Assembly (NCBI RefSeq): GCF_019703515.2
Contig: NC_059362.1
Coordinates: 27,797,826-27,861,825 of the forward strand
Length of the DNA stretch: 64,000 bases
Direction: 5' to 3'
DNA from: Myxocyprinus asiaticus
Taxonomy: Eukaryota > Chordata > Actinopteri > Cypriniformes > Catostomidae
In this document: positions 19,890-32,668 of the stretch, piece after piece
Numbering within the stretch: position 1 is the stretch's first letter
How the letters are laid out: every line of letters starts with the position of its first letter
The notes under the pieces: model-generated
The model's database searches: none
What the model was told of the DNA's origin: nothing
What the model saw: the letters and a program-made list of their open reading frames with translations, nothing else
Position numbers and translations under genes: made by a program

Positions 19890-21222
19890 CAGTGTTTCCC
19901 AACCACTGTGCCGCGGCACACTAGATTGTCAGGTGTGCCGTGGAAAATGATCAGATTCCACAAAATAAACCAGGGCTCCAGACTGAGACTAATTTTTCAA
20001 CCATTTTTCCTAACAGTGCGATTAAACTTTGCAAGAGGTCGCATTAGTGCGACAACAAAGTTGGCTGACTCTCTGATTGTGCTCTGTCGTTTTTTGTTCC
20101 GTATGAGAAATAGCAAACGGCAAACGTTCCAAACGCGAAAGGAAACAGCTTTACCCGGATCAGTCAGCGCTGCTAAATGGACAGATCAGCGCAAAGACGT
20201 GCATTTACACGTAGACCGGTCTCGAACGCTCAGCCTCGCAGATCATCATAAACAGAGCTGCGAGAAGCACGGGCTGAGTCACGAATTCAGCATTGATTAT
20301 TTGTTTAAAACCTCTATGAAAGCCCATAATGTGTCTATGATTAAACCAGTTTAAAATGGTATTAAATGGCCCCAACATTCTAAACAGCACTGAAAAGGAA
20401 TAAAATAGAAATCTGCACAATGAGCAGACAGAAATGGTAAGGTTTCAATTCACACATCACAGATATTTAAAAAAATATTTACCATGAACTTATATCAATA
20501 TAGTAGTGAGAGAATACAATTTAATTTCTGGATGTGTTTTTCTTACGAAAAATGCCATAATTTGTTTTGTGGTTACTGCTAATCATGGTTTTATTTTTAC
20601 TTTTGGTTACAATGATCTTATTGCAAATGCCACAGTTAAAACTATGGATACAATGGAACTTTCCTTCTGTGTAAAATCTTTTCTAATGCCCTCTGATTGT
20701 AGAAAAAGACTTTGTTTGTCTTCAGATGACTGTATTTTGATCATCAAGCTCCTGATAAAAAGAAAGAATCCGTGAATTAAAACTAATTTTCTTTCAGATG
20801 GACTGGTGCGACCAACTCAAGTGCTGGTGCGACCATTAGTAGAATTTAACACCGGTGCTACCACTCTTAAATGTTAGTCTGGAGCCATGTAAATAAATAG
20901 ATAAAAAAAAAAAATTTGCTGTGGCATTGCAAGAATTAATTTGCAAGAACAAATCTAAAAATAAGAAAAGATGCAAATTTGTTGTTTTATTCATTACCCA
21001 ATTAGCACTCTTGCCACCTGTGATCTCATTATACACCGTACCTACACGACTTGCATTTTTTGCATAGCCAAATTTCAAACATTACGAGTAAACACGCAAC
21101 TAAAACGGACAGAAAACATGGAAGTTCTTGAAAAGGAAAACTGTCAATGATGGTTATGTCGGACAGTGGGATAGAGGTGTGCCATGGGATTTGTTTAATT
21201 GTAAAAAGGTTGGGAAACACTG
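19890..21222. mobile_element. hAT non-autonomous transposon with 8-bp target duplication
   Basis: The terminal inverted repeats CAGTGTTTCCCAACC and GGTTGGGAAACACTG are perfect over 15 bases. The flanking 8-mer GTGTAGAC is identical at 19,882-19,889 and 21,223-21,230. The element is 1,333 bp, carries no transposase frame and contains a second element (about 19,971-20,888). It lies about 150 bases inside the syndig1l intron, close to the splice donor. Confidence 0.9.
19971..20888. mobile_element. Second element nested in the hAT element
   Basis: Inverted ends GGGCTCCAGACT (19,973) and AGTCTGGAGCC (ending 20,886) bound about 915 bases. GTGCGACCA words repeat near the right end. Flanks AAATAAAC and TAAATAAA are similar but not identical, so a hAT-type duplication is only suggested. 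Confidence 0.6.
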
Positions 21223-21370
21223 GTGTAGACTATATCTAGAAGCTGGTGCTCCCTGTGAGAATTGAGCTGCGAAGCTTTAAGGCCACCTGTCAAGGACTAA
21301 ATGAATTAATCCAGCAGTACAAAACAGCATGTGTTCGGCTCAGTGTCTTCAAATAAACTTGCAATCTTAC

Positions 21371-21967
21371 CTCATATTCTACATATTCCTCTTCCTCTAC
21401 CTCGTACGACACCGTCTGGATTTTTATATTGTTTTCATCCAGCAGTTTTGCTTGTGGGTCGTCCGTAGTGGGGGTCTCCACCATTACTTCCTTCTCTTTC
21501 TTCTCCATGAAGGTGGTCTCACAGCACTCGTTTTTGTAATCCTTGCCCTTGCCGCTCCCATCGTCCTTGTAAAGGATGAAGTTAGGCTTGTAAAATGCCT
21601 CCACAGCTAGGTGTAGTGAGGTGGCGTCCAGTAGCTGGGCTTTCGCCTTGCCATTTCCTCCTGTGACCCCAACCCCACCTCCACCGACCCCTCCACCTCC
21701 ACCTCCTCCACCAGTCACAAAGTAATTTATAATGTTCTCCTGATACTGGTTGCTCTGGAAGTCGCCCCCATAGCCATAGTCAGCCTTGACCATATGCTTG
21801 CTATTCTTATCCAGTAGAGGGTTCTGAAGCTCACTTAGGCTCTCCATTGTAGAATGCGGAGAGTGCCGGGACTCAATGTTTAACAGTCGAATGAAGTAAG
21901 AGAGGAAGCAGCGATGACCTTGCCTGGACCGATGTGACAGGTGCTAATGTGTTCAATAGGCCATGAG
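21371..21967 (-). CDS. syndig1l: syndig1l coding exon 1 (SynDIG1-like / Capucin), partial gene
   Basis: The protein starts at 21,847 with MESLSELQNPLL, the start I recall for SYNDIG1L. It continues with QLLDATSLHLAVEAFYKPNF, ILYKD, CCETTFMEKK and NNIKIQTVSYEVEEEEYVEY. These blocks match the N-terminal half of SynDIG proteins, membrane proteins of the brain; SynDIG1 acts at AMPA-receptor synapses. The exon has 159 codons and ends in phase 0 at 21,371, followed by donor GTAAGA. A strong acceptor (pyrimidine tract, then CTACAG) places the exon's 5' edge at 21,967, leaving 120 bases of 5' UTR and implying an upstream noncoding exon. A glycine-rich tract (GGGGGGGGVGGGG) is an insertion compared with the human protein. 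The membrane-segment exons are not seen in the window. Confidence 0.87.
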
Positions 21968-23742
21968 CTGTAGGAGGAGTAAGATGAGAGAGAGAAGTGA
22001 GGGAGCACAAGGTAAAGACATGGACTATTGAACACATGCAGAGAATAGTTTAATAAGACTCAACTGTCAGGATAGGCAGCAGCTAACACAATAATGTCTG
22101 TGGCACCAAGAGTGGCTTACTTGCTAAGACATAGTTGATCTGTGAAGACTCTTATTAGGGACTATGCCATAAATAATGCAGATTGAAGAGCTTTGTTGCC
22201 GAGTTGTGAGTGATTTTACATGTCAGTCTGAGAGAGATGTTTTCTCTTTGGTATTCCAGCAATACACACACTTACAAAGAAAATCACCATATCCCATTCC
22301 TCTCCACCCAGTTCATACACTGTGGTTATCAAGTAAATTTCAATTAACTTCAATCTGGCACCCCATGATACTCACTGATAACCTAACCAAATAGGCATGT
22401 CTGGAAATCTACAGGATATGCCATGACGGTAAAGTAGGCACCTTTAGAAAAAGGCAATCCCAAACATGCCCAATGACCCATCCAAAAAGCCTAACTGGCC
22501 ACCCAGAATTGAATTGAGGGGGGAAATGTACAGTAGGCAATCTTGTAATATGTGACTGACACAAGGTTAAATGATAGCTGTCTTGCAGGTTTATTCAAAA
22601 GACCAGCTGATGCTCTTTAACTGAGCACATCAATTTCACACACCTGTCATAACTCTTTTTTTGATTGGAGAAAACAGCATGTGGCCACAGTGGTTGGTAT
22701 GCCTCCTCTTACCTCTTCATTATTAATCTGTGATTAAAATAACAACACAATCAGATAGAAAGCAGATTATTTCAGAGCTTTTGATGTGATTGTGCTGATG
22801 CCTCTGTGTAGTGTCAAATTTAGGATTGTACAACAAGGAATGCTGACTTCATGGTTCACATATTGTTTGAGCTCCCCTAGTTATCATTACACATTTCAAC
22901 ACAGTCAGCATCTACTGTGCACATTTTCCCAGAGCAATAATACAAAACTATCAGAGCTAACTAAAGAATAGACTGAACAATCATATAGATCAGTAGAACA
23001 TTTTTAATTTGGACATTTTGGAAATTGATAATTGACTTCTCATACTTCTAAGCTTGCTTTGTTTATAATGTCTTCCTGTCTCTCTCTGCATTGCTGCATT
23101 GACAGTTTTGACCTGCATCTTCTACAAAGTGTCTGCTGAGATCCATTCCTCACTCCCATTGACTCCCTCTTTCATGTTAGTCATCACTTCTCGACCCTCC
23201 TATAAATGAAACAAGGTATTTTTGTAGTGAAAGAAACCTCTGGCAGGAATTGAAGAGTGTGTGCATGGACTCTAAATTTGTCCCTTGTTGTGCAAGGATG
23301 GTCCTAACTGAAGAAATTAAGTTTAGTCAAGACATGACTGAAAGTGACAACTTTTTAAAATGCATTAATTATGCTTCATTTAAATTTGTCCTTGCATTCT
23401 AATATTTAAATGTAATTACTGGAAGTTAATTACGGAACATCTGATAAAATTATTTAATATTTTCGTTTTTCGTAATTAAAATGAGGCCATGCTAGACTTG
23501 ACCAGACTCTGAGTGTGTGCCAGTGTGTGCTGCTTTTGCATGGCACAGGAGACCTAATTTCCATTTCTGCTACTAGATGCTTGTAATCTGCACCATAAAC
23601 CCATGCATTTGAAGACAGTTAAAATCCCCCAGGACTGGGAGCTTGGGAAATGTGATATTTCATATGGCCTTAAAGCTTTGCTTGTAGAACGGAGACATGG
23701 CCTAGCCTGTGAAACATGCAAGCATGTTGTTGTTTGTTTAAA
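21968..23742. other. Unassigned stretch upstream of the syndig1l exon
   Basis: It should contain the 3' part of the preceding syndig1l intron. No exon, gene or transposon end is recognised. A cluster of homeodomain-type TAATTA words lies at 23,360-23,480. Confidence 0.45.
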
Positions 23743-24161
23743 GGGGCGGTCACCCTAGGCTTTAAGCATGCGATTTTTTTTCATACAGTGCAACGGACCA
23801 GTATATGATGTCACATGGGAGGACTTCGGGTGTAAGTAAATAATACATCACAAAAAATAAATAATATTATATTATTGTTAAAATATATATTGTCTACTCA
23901 ATTTACTGCAACAATAAAACACGCAGCTTTAAAATATGTATTCTTTGTATTGAGCCAAGAGGTCAGTGTATGACTTTTCGATCTTCTATTAGTCACGCAT
24001 CCTCTCGTCGTACTAATTCATGGTTCAGAGTTCACCAAGCTTTAACTTTGGTTCACAGCGTCATACGAAATTTCTTCACATGAGCTTGGGTTTCCAGTCT
24101 CCCATGTTCGAATGCGTTTGAATGGGAGTGAATGGAGCGGGAAGTGTAGTGTGACCGCCCC
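23743..24161. mobile_element. PIF/Harbinger-like MITE with TAA target duplication
   Basis: The ends GGGGCGGTCACCCTA and TAGTGTGACCGCCCC form a 15-base inverted repeat with one difference. Both are flanked by TAA (23,740-23,742 and 24,162-24,164), the 3-bp duplication of PIF/Harbinger elements. The 419-bp element has no coding frame. Confidence 0.75.
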
Positions 24162-24164
24162 TAA

Positions 24165-27100
24165 AAGCTGAATGGTCAGCTGTTACAGTGCTGTATACAG
24201 AATACAGACTTGACAGCTATGATTTTAGTGTAGGTTGTACCATACACTTTGATTGGTGGGATGGTGGGAAAGCATTGTGGAATTCCAATTTTATTTATGA
24301 TTTTCCAATCTTGCACAATACAATTTACACTGCTGTGAATCAGAAAAGATTGATTTACTCCAAAAATAGATATGGGAAAAAGGTGTTCACTTGTTTGTTT
24401 GTTTTTTCACATTTTACACTGAATTTAATGAACTCTGTGTAATGTAACCAACAAATGTTTGTACCATTATCCTGTCATATTAAATTAGAACATTTCGATG
24501 ACATAGCAATGAACTGCATTACACTTTGGAGAGAATGGATAAAACTGAATCACAGATTCTGTTTTTAAGGGTACTGTAAAAGGCTGCTAGCTTTTTCAAT
24601 TAAAGCATATTTACGTAATTGCACATGACAGTATTATAGATGGTGGCACAGTTATGTCTAGTTTAAATTGAAAGAGGTACAGAATGTAGGCAGCTGTATT
24701 TTGTCAGAATTGCCTCTGCTGATACATTTTAAAAGTAGTATTGTCTAAGATAAATTTAATCATTTCAGCTAAAGCAATTCAGCTTATGAATATAAAAAAA
24801 GTTTTTTCTAAAGGGCAAATAACTGTCTTATATAGAATTTAAGCCCATATAATACACTACATCAGAGAGTCCTTCAAATTCAATTAAAGACCCTTTTATA
24901 CATTTACAATCAGCTAAAGCTTTTACACATGTACATTTTTTTTATCTTCTTCCTTTAGCACTGTGAATGTGTTTTGTGCAAAATCTTATCACAGGAAGTT
25001 GAAAAAATTAAATATTAAAGCCTTCCCAGTGAGATTAAAACTCAAAACCTCTTTTATAAATGGTGATCATGGCCATGACTATTTAGCCGTTCATTATGCC
25101 TGTGGTGTGTGTGCATTTGTGCATTTACATCTTTATAAACACCTGTTAGGTGTGCCATTAGACCTTGTCAAGGTCAGAGGAGAAGGAGAGTCTGAATAGC
25201 ATCTGTCTAGGTAGAGATATACTGCACTGGTATGTAAACAGTGTGAAAGGCTGTTTATCTTTACAAGCTGAAAAGACTGTGGTTAAATAACCCTATTATC
25301 CAGTCAGTCCACACAGATACACTGCATCAGTTTGCTGTCAGTCAACATATGATATTTCACCAAAAGAAACACAGTACAGTGCAGTACAATAGAAAGAACA
25401 GTTTTCTCAAATCTCTTCCATTTTCACCTCTATTACGATTAAACATGATCAGAAAAGTAATCAAGTAGCCTAATGAGTCATAAATGCACAAAAATTACTT
25501 ATGCAACTTCTGCATTGTAAATATAACAGCACTGCATATGGCTACAGTGGCTCAGACTAGTAGTGATTTGGTAGACGTATTCAAGAGTCACTTCATGGAC
25601 GCAGACATTATTGTGTTATAGAGATCTAAAATTCTTCAACCATCCTGCCTTATCATGCAGCCTGTTCATTGCAGCAAAAAAAAAAAAAAAAATTCAGAGG
25701 AGTTTAAATTAGTAAATGGTCAGTCAGAATTCTCATCCTCAACTATTTTTAAATAACAGTGCTTCTCCATCTCAAGGACAGTGAGACCCTCTAAAAAGAG
25801 AGAGGCACAACTTGCTTTCATTCCTCATTGATTATAGCACCTTGCTCCTTGTGTAAATGTGCAATCAAATTCCCTTGCCTGTGTTTTCGTCAGTTAAGCT
25901 TTATGAGGCTCTGCCCTTCTGAATTCTAAAAGGGTAGAGGCTGAAAACACTTTAACAGTGTTAATGTATTAGCTAAAAAGGCTAATGGAAACTTTTGTTA
26001 CACATCTACATGCACTTTAATCACCCCATGCACAGCTTGTTGAAGAGAGGAGTGCAATATATCAGAGAAGAATGAAGTAATTGTTTTTTAACACACAGAA
26101 GTTATTTGAGAGAGCTGTGCTCTAGGATATACATATATATTCATTTGATTTGCAGATTCCATATTGTTTGTTGGTGTTGTATTACTAATGGTCATAAACC
26201 TGGCTTTAATGGCACTCATGCACCGTGAAGGGTAAAATCAGAGCGAGAAGATGAGGGAAAATTAGCTTTTTTAGAGTTCACCTTTTGTAACAGCGAATAA
26301 TTATAGTGCATCTATTACAGTACACAATTACCATTTATCTAACACTCCATAACAGAAAGAGAGAAGGAAATGGAGAGACAGAGAGGAAAGACTAATAAGA
26401 CTATAAGGAAATTCAATGATTGATTCATAATCTTAAACTGCACAAACAGACATGCACCACTAAAAATACAAAATATTACTAAGTAAATATATCTAGTCTA
26501 CATATGATCTTGTCAGCACTGTTTCTTGCTTCGCTTGCACATCTGGATGTTCCATGTGAACTGTACTGGACAGTATAGTGGAGTACACATACCGAAGATT
26601 CAGTTACTTAATTGTTGCATTCTCAGAACTTGCAGAACTGTTGTCCTACCAATAATGTGCGCAGTACAGTAATACAGCAATTACTGCAATGTAAAATAAA
26701 TAAATAAATGTTTTCTATCTATAAACAACAGTTCCATGTAAAACTTTCAAGGTGCATATATACTACAAAAATGCAATAATGAATATTTACTACTTTGTAC
26801 TGTTTTGTAGTATTCACTTTATGCCACACTCATGCTAGTGGTTGGATTTTGTCAAATAAATGTAGACATTTATAGCCTGCATTATCACTCATTATGGAAA
26901 TGAATACAGGTGTTATCAGTTCACACAAATACGTTGATACGGTGAATTTACAGTAGCACACATCGATCATTTGTCTTAAAATGTGGGGGGGGGGGGGGTT
27001 AAGTGGTTTACAAGGACATTTTTTTAGGTTACAAACTGGTAATTACAAGGGTATTATGCTATAAATGTGGTTTATGAAGACATTTCTAGTGTCCCCATAA

Positions 27101-27276
27101 TTCAAATCGCTTAAAACCCATACTAAACGATGTTCTTTTGAAAATGTAAAACGCAGATTTTTTTTTTTTGTTTTTTTTTTTGTTTTTTTTGTGAGGGTTA
27201 GGTTATAGATTCTATAGTTCGTACAGTATAAAAATCATTATGTCTATGGAGAGTCCTCATAAGGATAGCCGCACCA

Positions 27277-27280
<4 letters not shown>
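24165..27280. other. Unassigned AT-rich stretch
   Basis: No gene is recognised. It holds an A-run at 25,676-25,692, a 14-base G-run at 26,985-26,998 and T-runs at 27,158-27,190. Confidence 0.45.

Positions 27281-27348
<68 letters not shown>
27281..27348. repeat. (GT)34 microsatellite
   Basis: Uninterrupted GT repeat of 68 bases. Open frames across it (CVCVCV or HTHTHT) are artefacts of the repeat. Confidence 0.98.
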
Positions 27349-27349
<1 letters not shown>

Positions 27350-28480
27350 TTACCTTGAGACACGGCAGGTATCCGGTTTCAACGATCATGTCCTCATTCG
27401 ATATGATTCAATGACAATTTGATATGGACTGGCTTGCCACAGAAATGTCAAATAATTTGAGTCCGTGTCTCGCATTGCATAAGCCCGTGAGGCGCCGGTA
27501 AACTCGGTAAACAATACCTTTTATTTCTAAGGGTGGTCACGTTCATCGAAACAATGAGCAACCTCATAAACGTGAGCCCTTGCTTCTGAAGTCTGACTTA
27601 AATAGATTTCTGACTTGACTTAATATAGGTTAGTCTATATCTGATATTGGTGAAATTGCTGACAGTAACACAAAATCTTCAAATCACTGTAAACCGCACC
27701 TTAACAGTGCGAGTCCGAATCCTTGGAGTGGTAGATCAGATTTCCCTTCACCTTCCGTTGAATCACTAGTGCAGGACCGCGTTCATGAGGATGCTGGATA
27801 ACTTTCTTGTCCGTATCTCCGCACTAACCATTGTTTTTTATTATTTATTTATTTTTTGTTTTTTTATCTATCTGTCTTTTAACTGGGTAAATTCGTCGAA
27901 CCACTTCAGATTATAACTGTACGAAGCTGAACGAAGCACTTCCCGTTCCATTCAAGTCACACCAACGTGTGCTGCACTCTGAGAGAAAAATAAATACAAT
28001 CTCAGTGACGAAGTTGCGATGCTCTTAGTTATAGGGGCGGGCGGGACAGATTTTCAATTGTACGTCCCCTCAAACATGACACGAATGACCATGTGTCTTG
28101 TACAGTACGCGCCGATGTCATGTTACCTTTAAATCACTCCTAGCCAATATAACACCAGAAGGTGTATTATTAAAGGTCTGGGTGGAAACGCGTTCATGCG
28201 CAAAAAAATAAAATAAAATAAAAAATAAATAAAAAATAGATACAGTGCAACGCATAATTTATAACAGAACGCAGGTCTCTCCATACGCGCTTTTAAAAGT
28301 TGACGTTCTTATTTTAAGTGACATCGGGTCTAAAAAACGCGGCGCTCCTCCGCGAGACGATGAAAAAACAGGTGGACGCGGCGCAACGGTCAGGGTCGTA
28401 CTTCTTGCGCATGTTTACATAGAAAAACAATGAAAAATAGCGCAGACGTACACAAAAACACGTTTGGTGTGAATGACACT

Positions 28481-28801
28481 TAAAGTGATAGTTCACCCAA
28501 AATAAAATGTTGTCATTATTTACTCACTCTCATGCTGTTCCATTCCAAACCAGTATTGCTTTTTCCCCCAGGGAACAAAAGAGGAACAATTTAAAAAGAA
28601 AGAGTTAATGCTGCTCTTTTTTTGTTTGTTTGTTTTTTTTTTAATGAAAGTGCATGGGGACAGAGGCTGTCAGTCCCTAAAATTCTGCCTAACATCTCCT
28701 TTTGTGTTCCACTGAAAAAAGAAATTCATACAGGTTTAGAACATATGAGGGTAGATAAATTATGAATGAAATTATATTTTTGTGTGAACTTTCCCTTTAA
28801 C
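28481..28801. mobile_element. MITE family A, complete small copy
   Basis: The left arm (TTAAAGTGATAGTTCACCC) and right arm (GTGTGAACTTTCCCTTTAA) are inverted. They surround about 280 bases that include GTCATTATTTACTCACTC and its approximate complement near 28,750. Confidence 0.75.
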
Positions 28802-28987
28802 AGTTCTAAAATCTGTAGCTGTATCGATTATAACTCTTATGAGGGATGCTCCTATGTTGATGATCAGTATTACAGCTAAGTATTTATTCATTAATTGTCA
28901 GTTGTTGAAGTGTCCATGGAAAGGAGTGTGGAATGACATAAAGGGATAGCCTAAGAAAAGAGACAATAATTTAATACGATGTTGAGG

Positions 28988-29170
28988 AAATGGAGAGGTG
29001 TGGGCTAAAGCACATAACTCAGAAGGTTGCTGGTTCAATCCCCACAGCCATCACCATTGTGTCCTTGAGCAAGGCACTTAACTCCAGGTTGCTCCAGGGG
29101 GATTGTCCCTATAATAAGTGCACTGTAAGTCGCTTTGGATAAAAGCGTCTGCCAAATGCATAAATGTAGG
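28988..29170 (+). mobile_element. tRNA-derived SINE (V-SINE-like)
   Basis: The head is tRNA-like (GTGGGCTAAAGC, and B-box-like GGTTCAATCC near 29,031). It is followed by a conserved body (GTGTCCTTGAGCAAGGCACT) and a tail with CGCTTTGGATAAAAGC. The tail matches the end of the LINE at 49,213-49,262, as expected if the SINE borrows LINE machinery. Confidence 0.8.
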
Positions 29171-30590
29171 AAATAATGGCCAGTGCAGTGCCCCTAATAT
29201 CACTGAAAAGGATCAATTTAGAAAGATTTTAAAACTGCATTTCATCTAGAGAATTCCAAATAAAGAGCTTCTCCAGACTATTTCCAACTATTTATACAAT
29301 GCACATAATGTAATGGAAAACTACAAGAGGAGGTTTTTCTATAAAAAAGAATGAGTCAGATGGGGATAGCGCAGGAGGGATGTATCTGTGTCTGAGTGCA
29401 GAATTGATGTGCCTCAAAATCCCCTTTCATGTGCTCTGTTGGATCACAATTTAAATTCCTAGAAGAAAGGGAATAGAAAGAGAAAAGGGGTTAAAAATCG
29501 ACACAGAGACAGCCAGCAGAGCAGCTAGTTGATGTCAAAGCTCTGTGGATAATTTCTGGGGAGAATAAGAAGATGGGGAATATGAGGTGTGCAAAGTGCA
29601 AAGGTGGATGTGTCTTTGGCTGAGTGCATAAAAATTCAACTGTTCTGATTCAGTAATGAGAACCCAGTTTAACAGCCCTAGGTGAAAAGTATGACATTTA
29701 ATAGACCGCCGCCTTTTGTGGTGGCATGTATCCAAGCTTTGCTCTTTTTCTCCACAAACAGGCTCAGAGCAAACAGCTGCTCCAACTTGCTTTAAAACCC
29801 CATCAATCAGAATATCTCCCACAGTACACCCAGCTTGCACTGAACAAGGCAGCCTCATTTCACTTTTCCCTTCTGCCACTGTTTACATTTTCACTTATTT
29901 AAGATTTCTGACTTTGTCCTTGTGACCATTCTGCTTGGAAACGAGGAAGGCAGTTATGCCAATCATTACAGTTGAACAAACTTTTTAAGCACTTGTCTAA
30001 CTCTGGAGCAAAGAGTGAACAAGCCTGCTGCTGACATTGATATTATAGCCAGTAACAGGATGAAATGGTTAGCCTTGGGCATGGAAAAACTCAATAGGGA
30101 ATAGCAAAAAGTAAAAGATTTAAAATGACTAAATACACACAAAAAAACAAAACTAAAAAAAACAAAAAAACAAATGTCACAATATGCATTGCGCCAGCAA
30201 TTATTTCTTGCATCAAGCACCATACCGTGTGCCTCCTTAGCTCAGGACCTCTATGGTGTGCATAAAAAAACAGATATTCTTCTTTGTGTTTGAACTTGGA
30301 CAGCATGTGTGGTAAATCTCCAAGGTATTGTAATTCAAAGACATGTAAATAAAAACACATATATTACAATCTGCAGAGTTGAGTTGGTTACAATAGTTGT
30401 TTACCACATAGAGGATTCACAATATTTCCCCCCAAAGATTTTTTTCTGTTTTATTCCCCCAATGAAACATTTTAAAGAACTGTATCAAAAAGAAACATAT
30501 GCCAAGGAACTGAAAACCAACAAATACCTATACAAATAATTTATAAATAATAAATATTAGGGGGGTTGTACTTGCTTGTTTTGATTATTG

Positions 30591-30592
<2 letters not shown>
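29171..30592. other. Unassigned stretch
   Basis: No gene is recognised and no repeat ends are visible. Confidence 0.4.

Positions 30593-30628
<36 letters not shown>
30593..30628. repeat. (TA)n microsatellite
   Basis: Uninterrupted TA repeat. Two further TA tracts lie at 31,050-31,098 and 32,875-32,922. Confidence 0.97.
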
Positions 30629-30631
<3 letters not shown>

Positions 30632-31045
30632 TTACTGACATTTACTGTAAATAATTACAGATTTTTTCTGTCTTTTTCATAATAAGAGAATATACCTGTA
30701 AAATACAGAAAAAAATAAATCTGCTGTAAAAGTAGTCAAAGTCTGTAACTTTAGATTATAAGAATCCACCATTTTATAACACGACTGTACAATTTTTTTT
30801 TATGGTTTTGAGTGTTCATTTAGTAGATATCAGTGTAAAAACACAGTTATCAGTTTAAAAACGCTGAACAATAAATATATATAATTTTTTTTTTACATTT
30901 TCCTGCTCTGTGCGCATTTATTTAAAAACACAGAATTTTTGTTTTTTACACGTTTGCTGTACATTTTGAGTAATAAACACATTATAAAACCTAATGAAAA
31001 TCAATTTTACAGAACTGTTCTATAAAATTACTTCCAATACAGTGT

Positions 31046-31049
<4 letters not shown>

Positions 31050-31098
<49 letters not shown>
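31050..31098. repeat. (TA)n microsatellite
   Basis: Uninterrupted TA repeat of about 49 bases. Confidence 0.97.
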
Positions 31099-31099
<1 letters not shown>

Positions 31100-31199
31100 T
31101 TATGTGGAAGGGACAGGACTAAAAAAATTATATATCAATCATTGCATTCGGTCCGATTGTAATGATAGGATGTCCTTCCTGTCTGTCAATCTATAATTG

Positions 31200-31513
31200 C
31201 ATACCGCCGCGCAACTTGTTCGCGCAGACAATCACACGTCAACAGCGCGGATTCCTTGACGCTGTGCAGAGCGTCAGCGAGCGCGAGAATGAAAGGCGAA
31301 CCGCAGCTACCTTATGTTCCTCCTGAACCACCAGTAAAAGGAAACAAGAAAAGAAAGACCGTGTTAGAAACTTCTACAACGGAAAAACGTTTGGATCATG
31401 AGCGTGCTAAAAGTAGAATTAACATTGGCGTTGCTTTTCCACGCTGGAGGCAACTGCGGGATTCAAAGGGTCTGAAAAATGACGCCATGATTGCTGTTTT
31501 TCTTTTGGACAGG
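31200..31513 (+). CDS. Candidate first exon of a fish multicopy gene, or a fragment of one
   Basis: A CpG-rich segment (31,200-31,290) leads into an open frame with two possible starts, ATG at 31,256 or, more likely, at 31,289 (MKGEPQLPYVPPEPP). A basic stretch (KGNKKRKTV) precedes RINIGVAFPRWRQLRDSKGL and NDAMIAVFLLD. I recall similar blocks near the N-terminus of uncharacterised fish proteins that occur in many copies. The frame is followed by a donor-like site (ACAG/GTAATT near 31,513). No later exon is recognised with certainty, so this may be an orphan or pseudogene fragment. The function is unknown. Confidence 0.45.
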
Positions 31514-32668
31514 TAATTACATGGTTTGATTTGTTTTTGATATATTTTGTTAATGTAATTAAGTATTTAGCTCATGTAGTTTGTGTACATTTACGAATTA
31601 TCTTAACGCTAACAGCAGCGATGGTGTTAAATTTTTTAAATTATTATTATTATTTTATTATTTATTTTTTTTTTACATGAGGTAATCTGAAACCGTTGTG
31701 ATCGACTCCATCAACACGTATCTCCTCCTGGCGCTTAGACTTTGTGTGTGTGTTCATGTGTGATAGAGGAGGCGTGGCTTTTGAGACACCTCTGAAACGA
31801 GGGCGGGCTCTATGCTTTCAAAGCTAGCTTGCTAACTGCTAGCCTCTCTGGATTACACACCCTAGCACAAGTAATTCGTTACCCCTCTCTTTAAAAATGT
31901 GGTAAATTGTAATATCATTTTATATTTGGCAGAGTACAACTTTATTGTAAACTACAGAAAATGAGGTCAGCAAACAGTTCTGTGTTGTGATTGGACAAAA
32001 TCGTCGTTGCCGGAACTGTTCAGCCAATGAATGCCCGAGAATCAGCTGTTTGAATCTGAGCCCAGCTGCGCTGCGGGAGAGCTGTCTGTCTAAAGAAGGA
32101 AGAGACAGCCTGGCTGCACAGAGGTCGGTGTTCACGCCAAGTTTTAATGTTTAGCATCAACTAAAGGTAATGTCTTGGTTTTATTTTTGTCAAATATCCG
32201 CTGCTTTGCTGGGAGTGAAAACAGCTTACTTTGTTTTTAGTTACTTTATTATGAATAGTGGCATTCTGATGTCAAGCTAAGTGATTTAGTGCAAGCTAAC
32301 AGCAAGGTTAAGCTAAGTTGTCAAAGTGTACAGATTTAAGCTATCAAAACAATACCAGAGCTGAAGTTTTAACCCCTTTAACGAGCTGAGGGACATTAGT
32401 CTTAGAAATTTAATTTGATGGTGCATCTGTAAAGTTCAGTACAGGCAAACAAATGTTACTCAGTTTGTAGTGGTGGTCATTGTTGTATTACTGAGTTTAT
32501 TTTTAATGTGCTAACTTGGCAGCAAAAGTGAAAGATGCAGTTAGCTCTTGATAGAAGTCCAAATAGCTAACATTACATGTGATTATTGTTATAAAGCTGA
32601 CTAAGGTAATAATGAAAACCTTGAATAGAGGATTTTAACCTTTATCTTATTTCTGTGCTTTTTTTCAG

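Noticed and set aside
27198..27422. Open frames of alternating HT or CV residues on both strands
   Set aside because: They are translations of the (GT)34 microsatellite and have no start context or family.
27490..28040. Second copy of the MITE at 23,743
   Set aside because: AAGGGTGGTCAC at 27,529 resembles its start, but no inverted right end follows.
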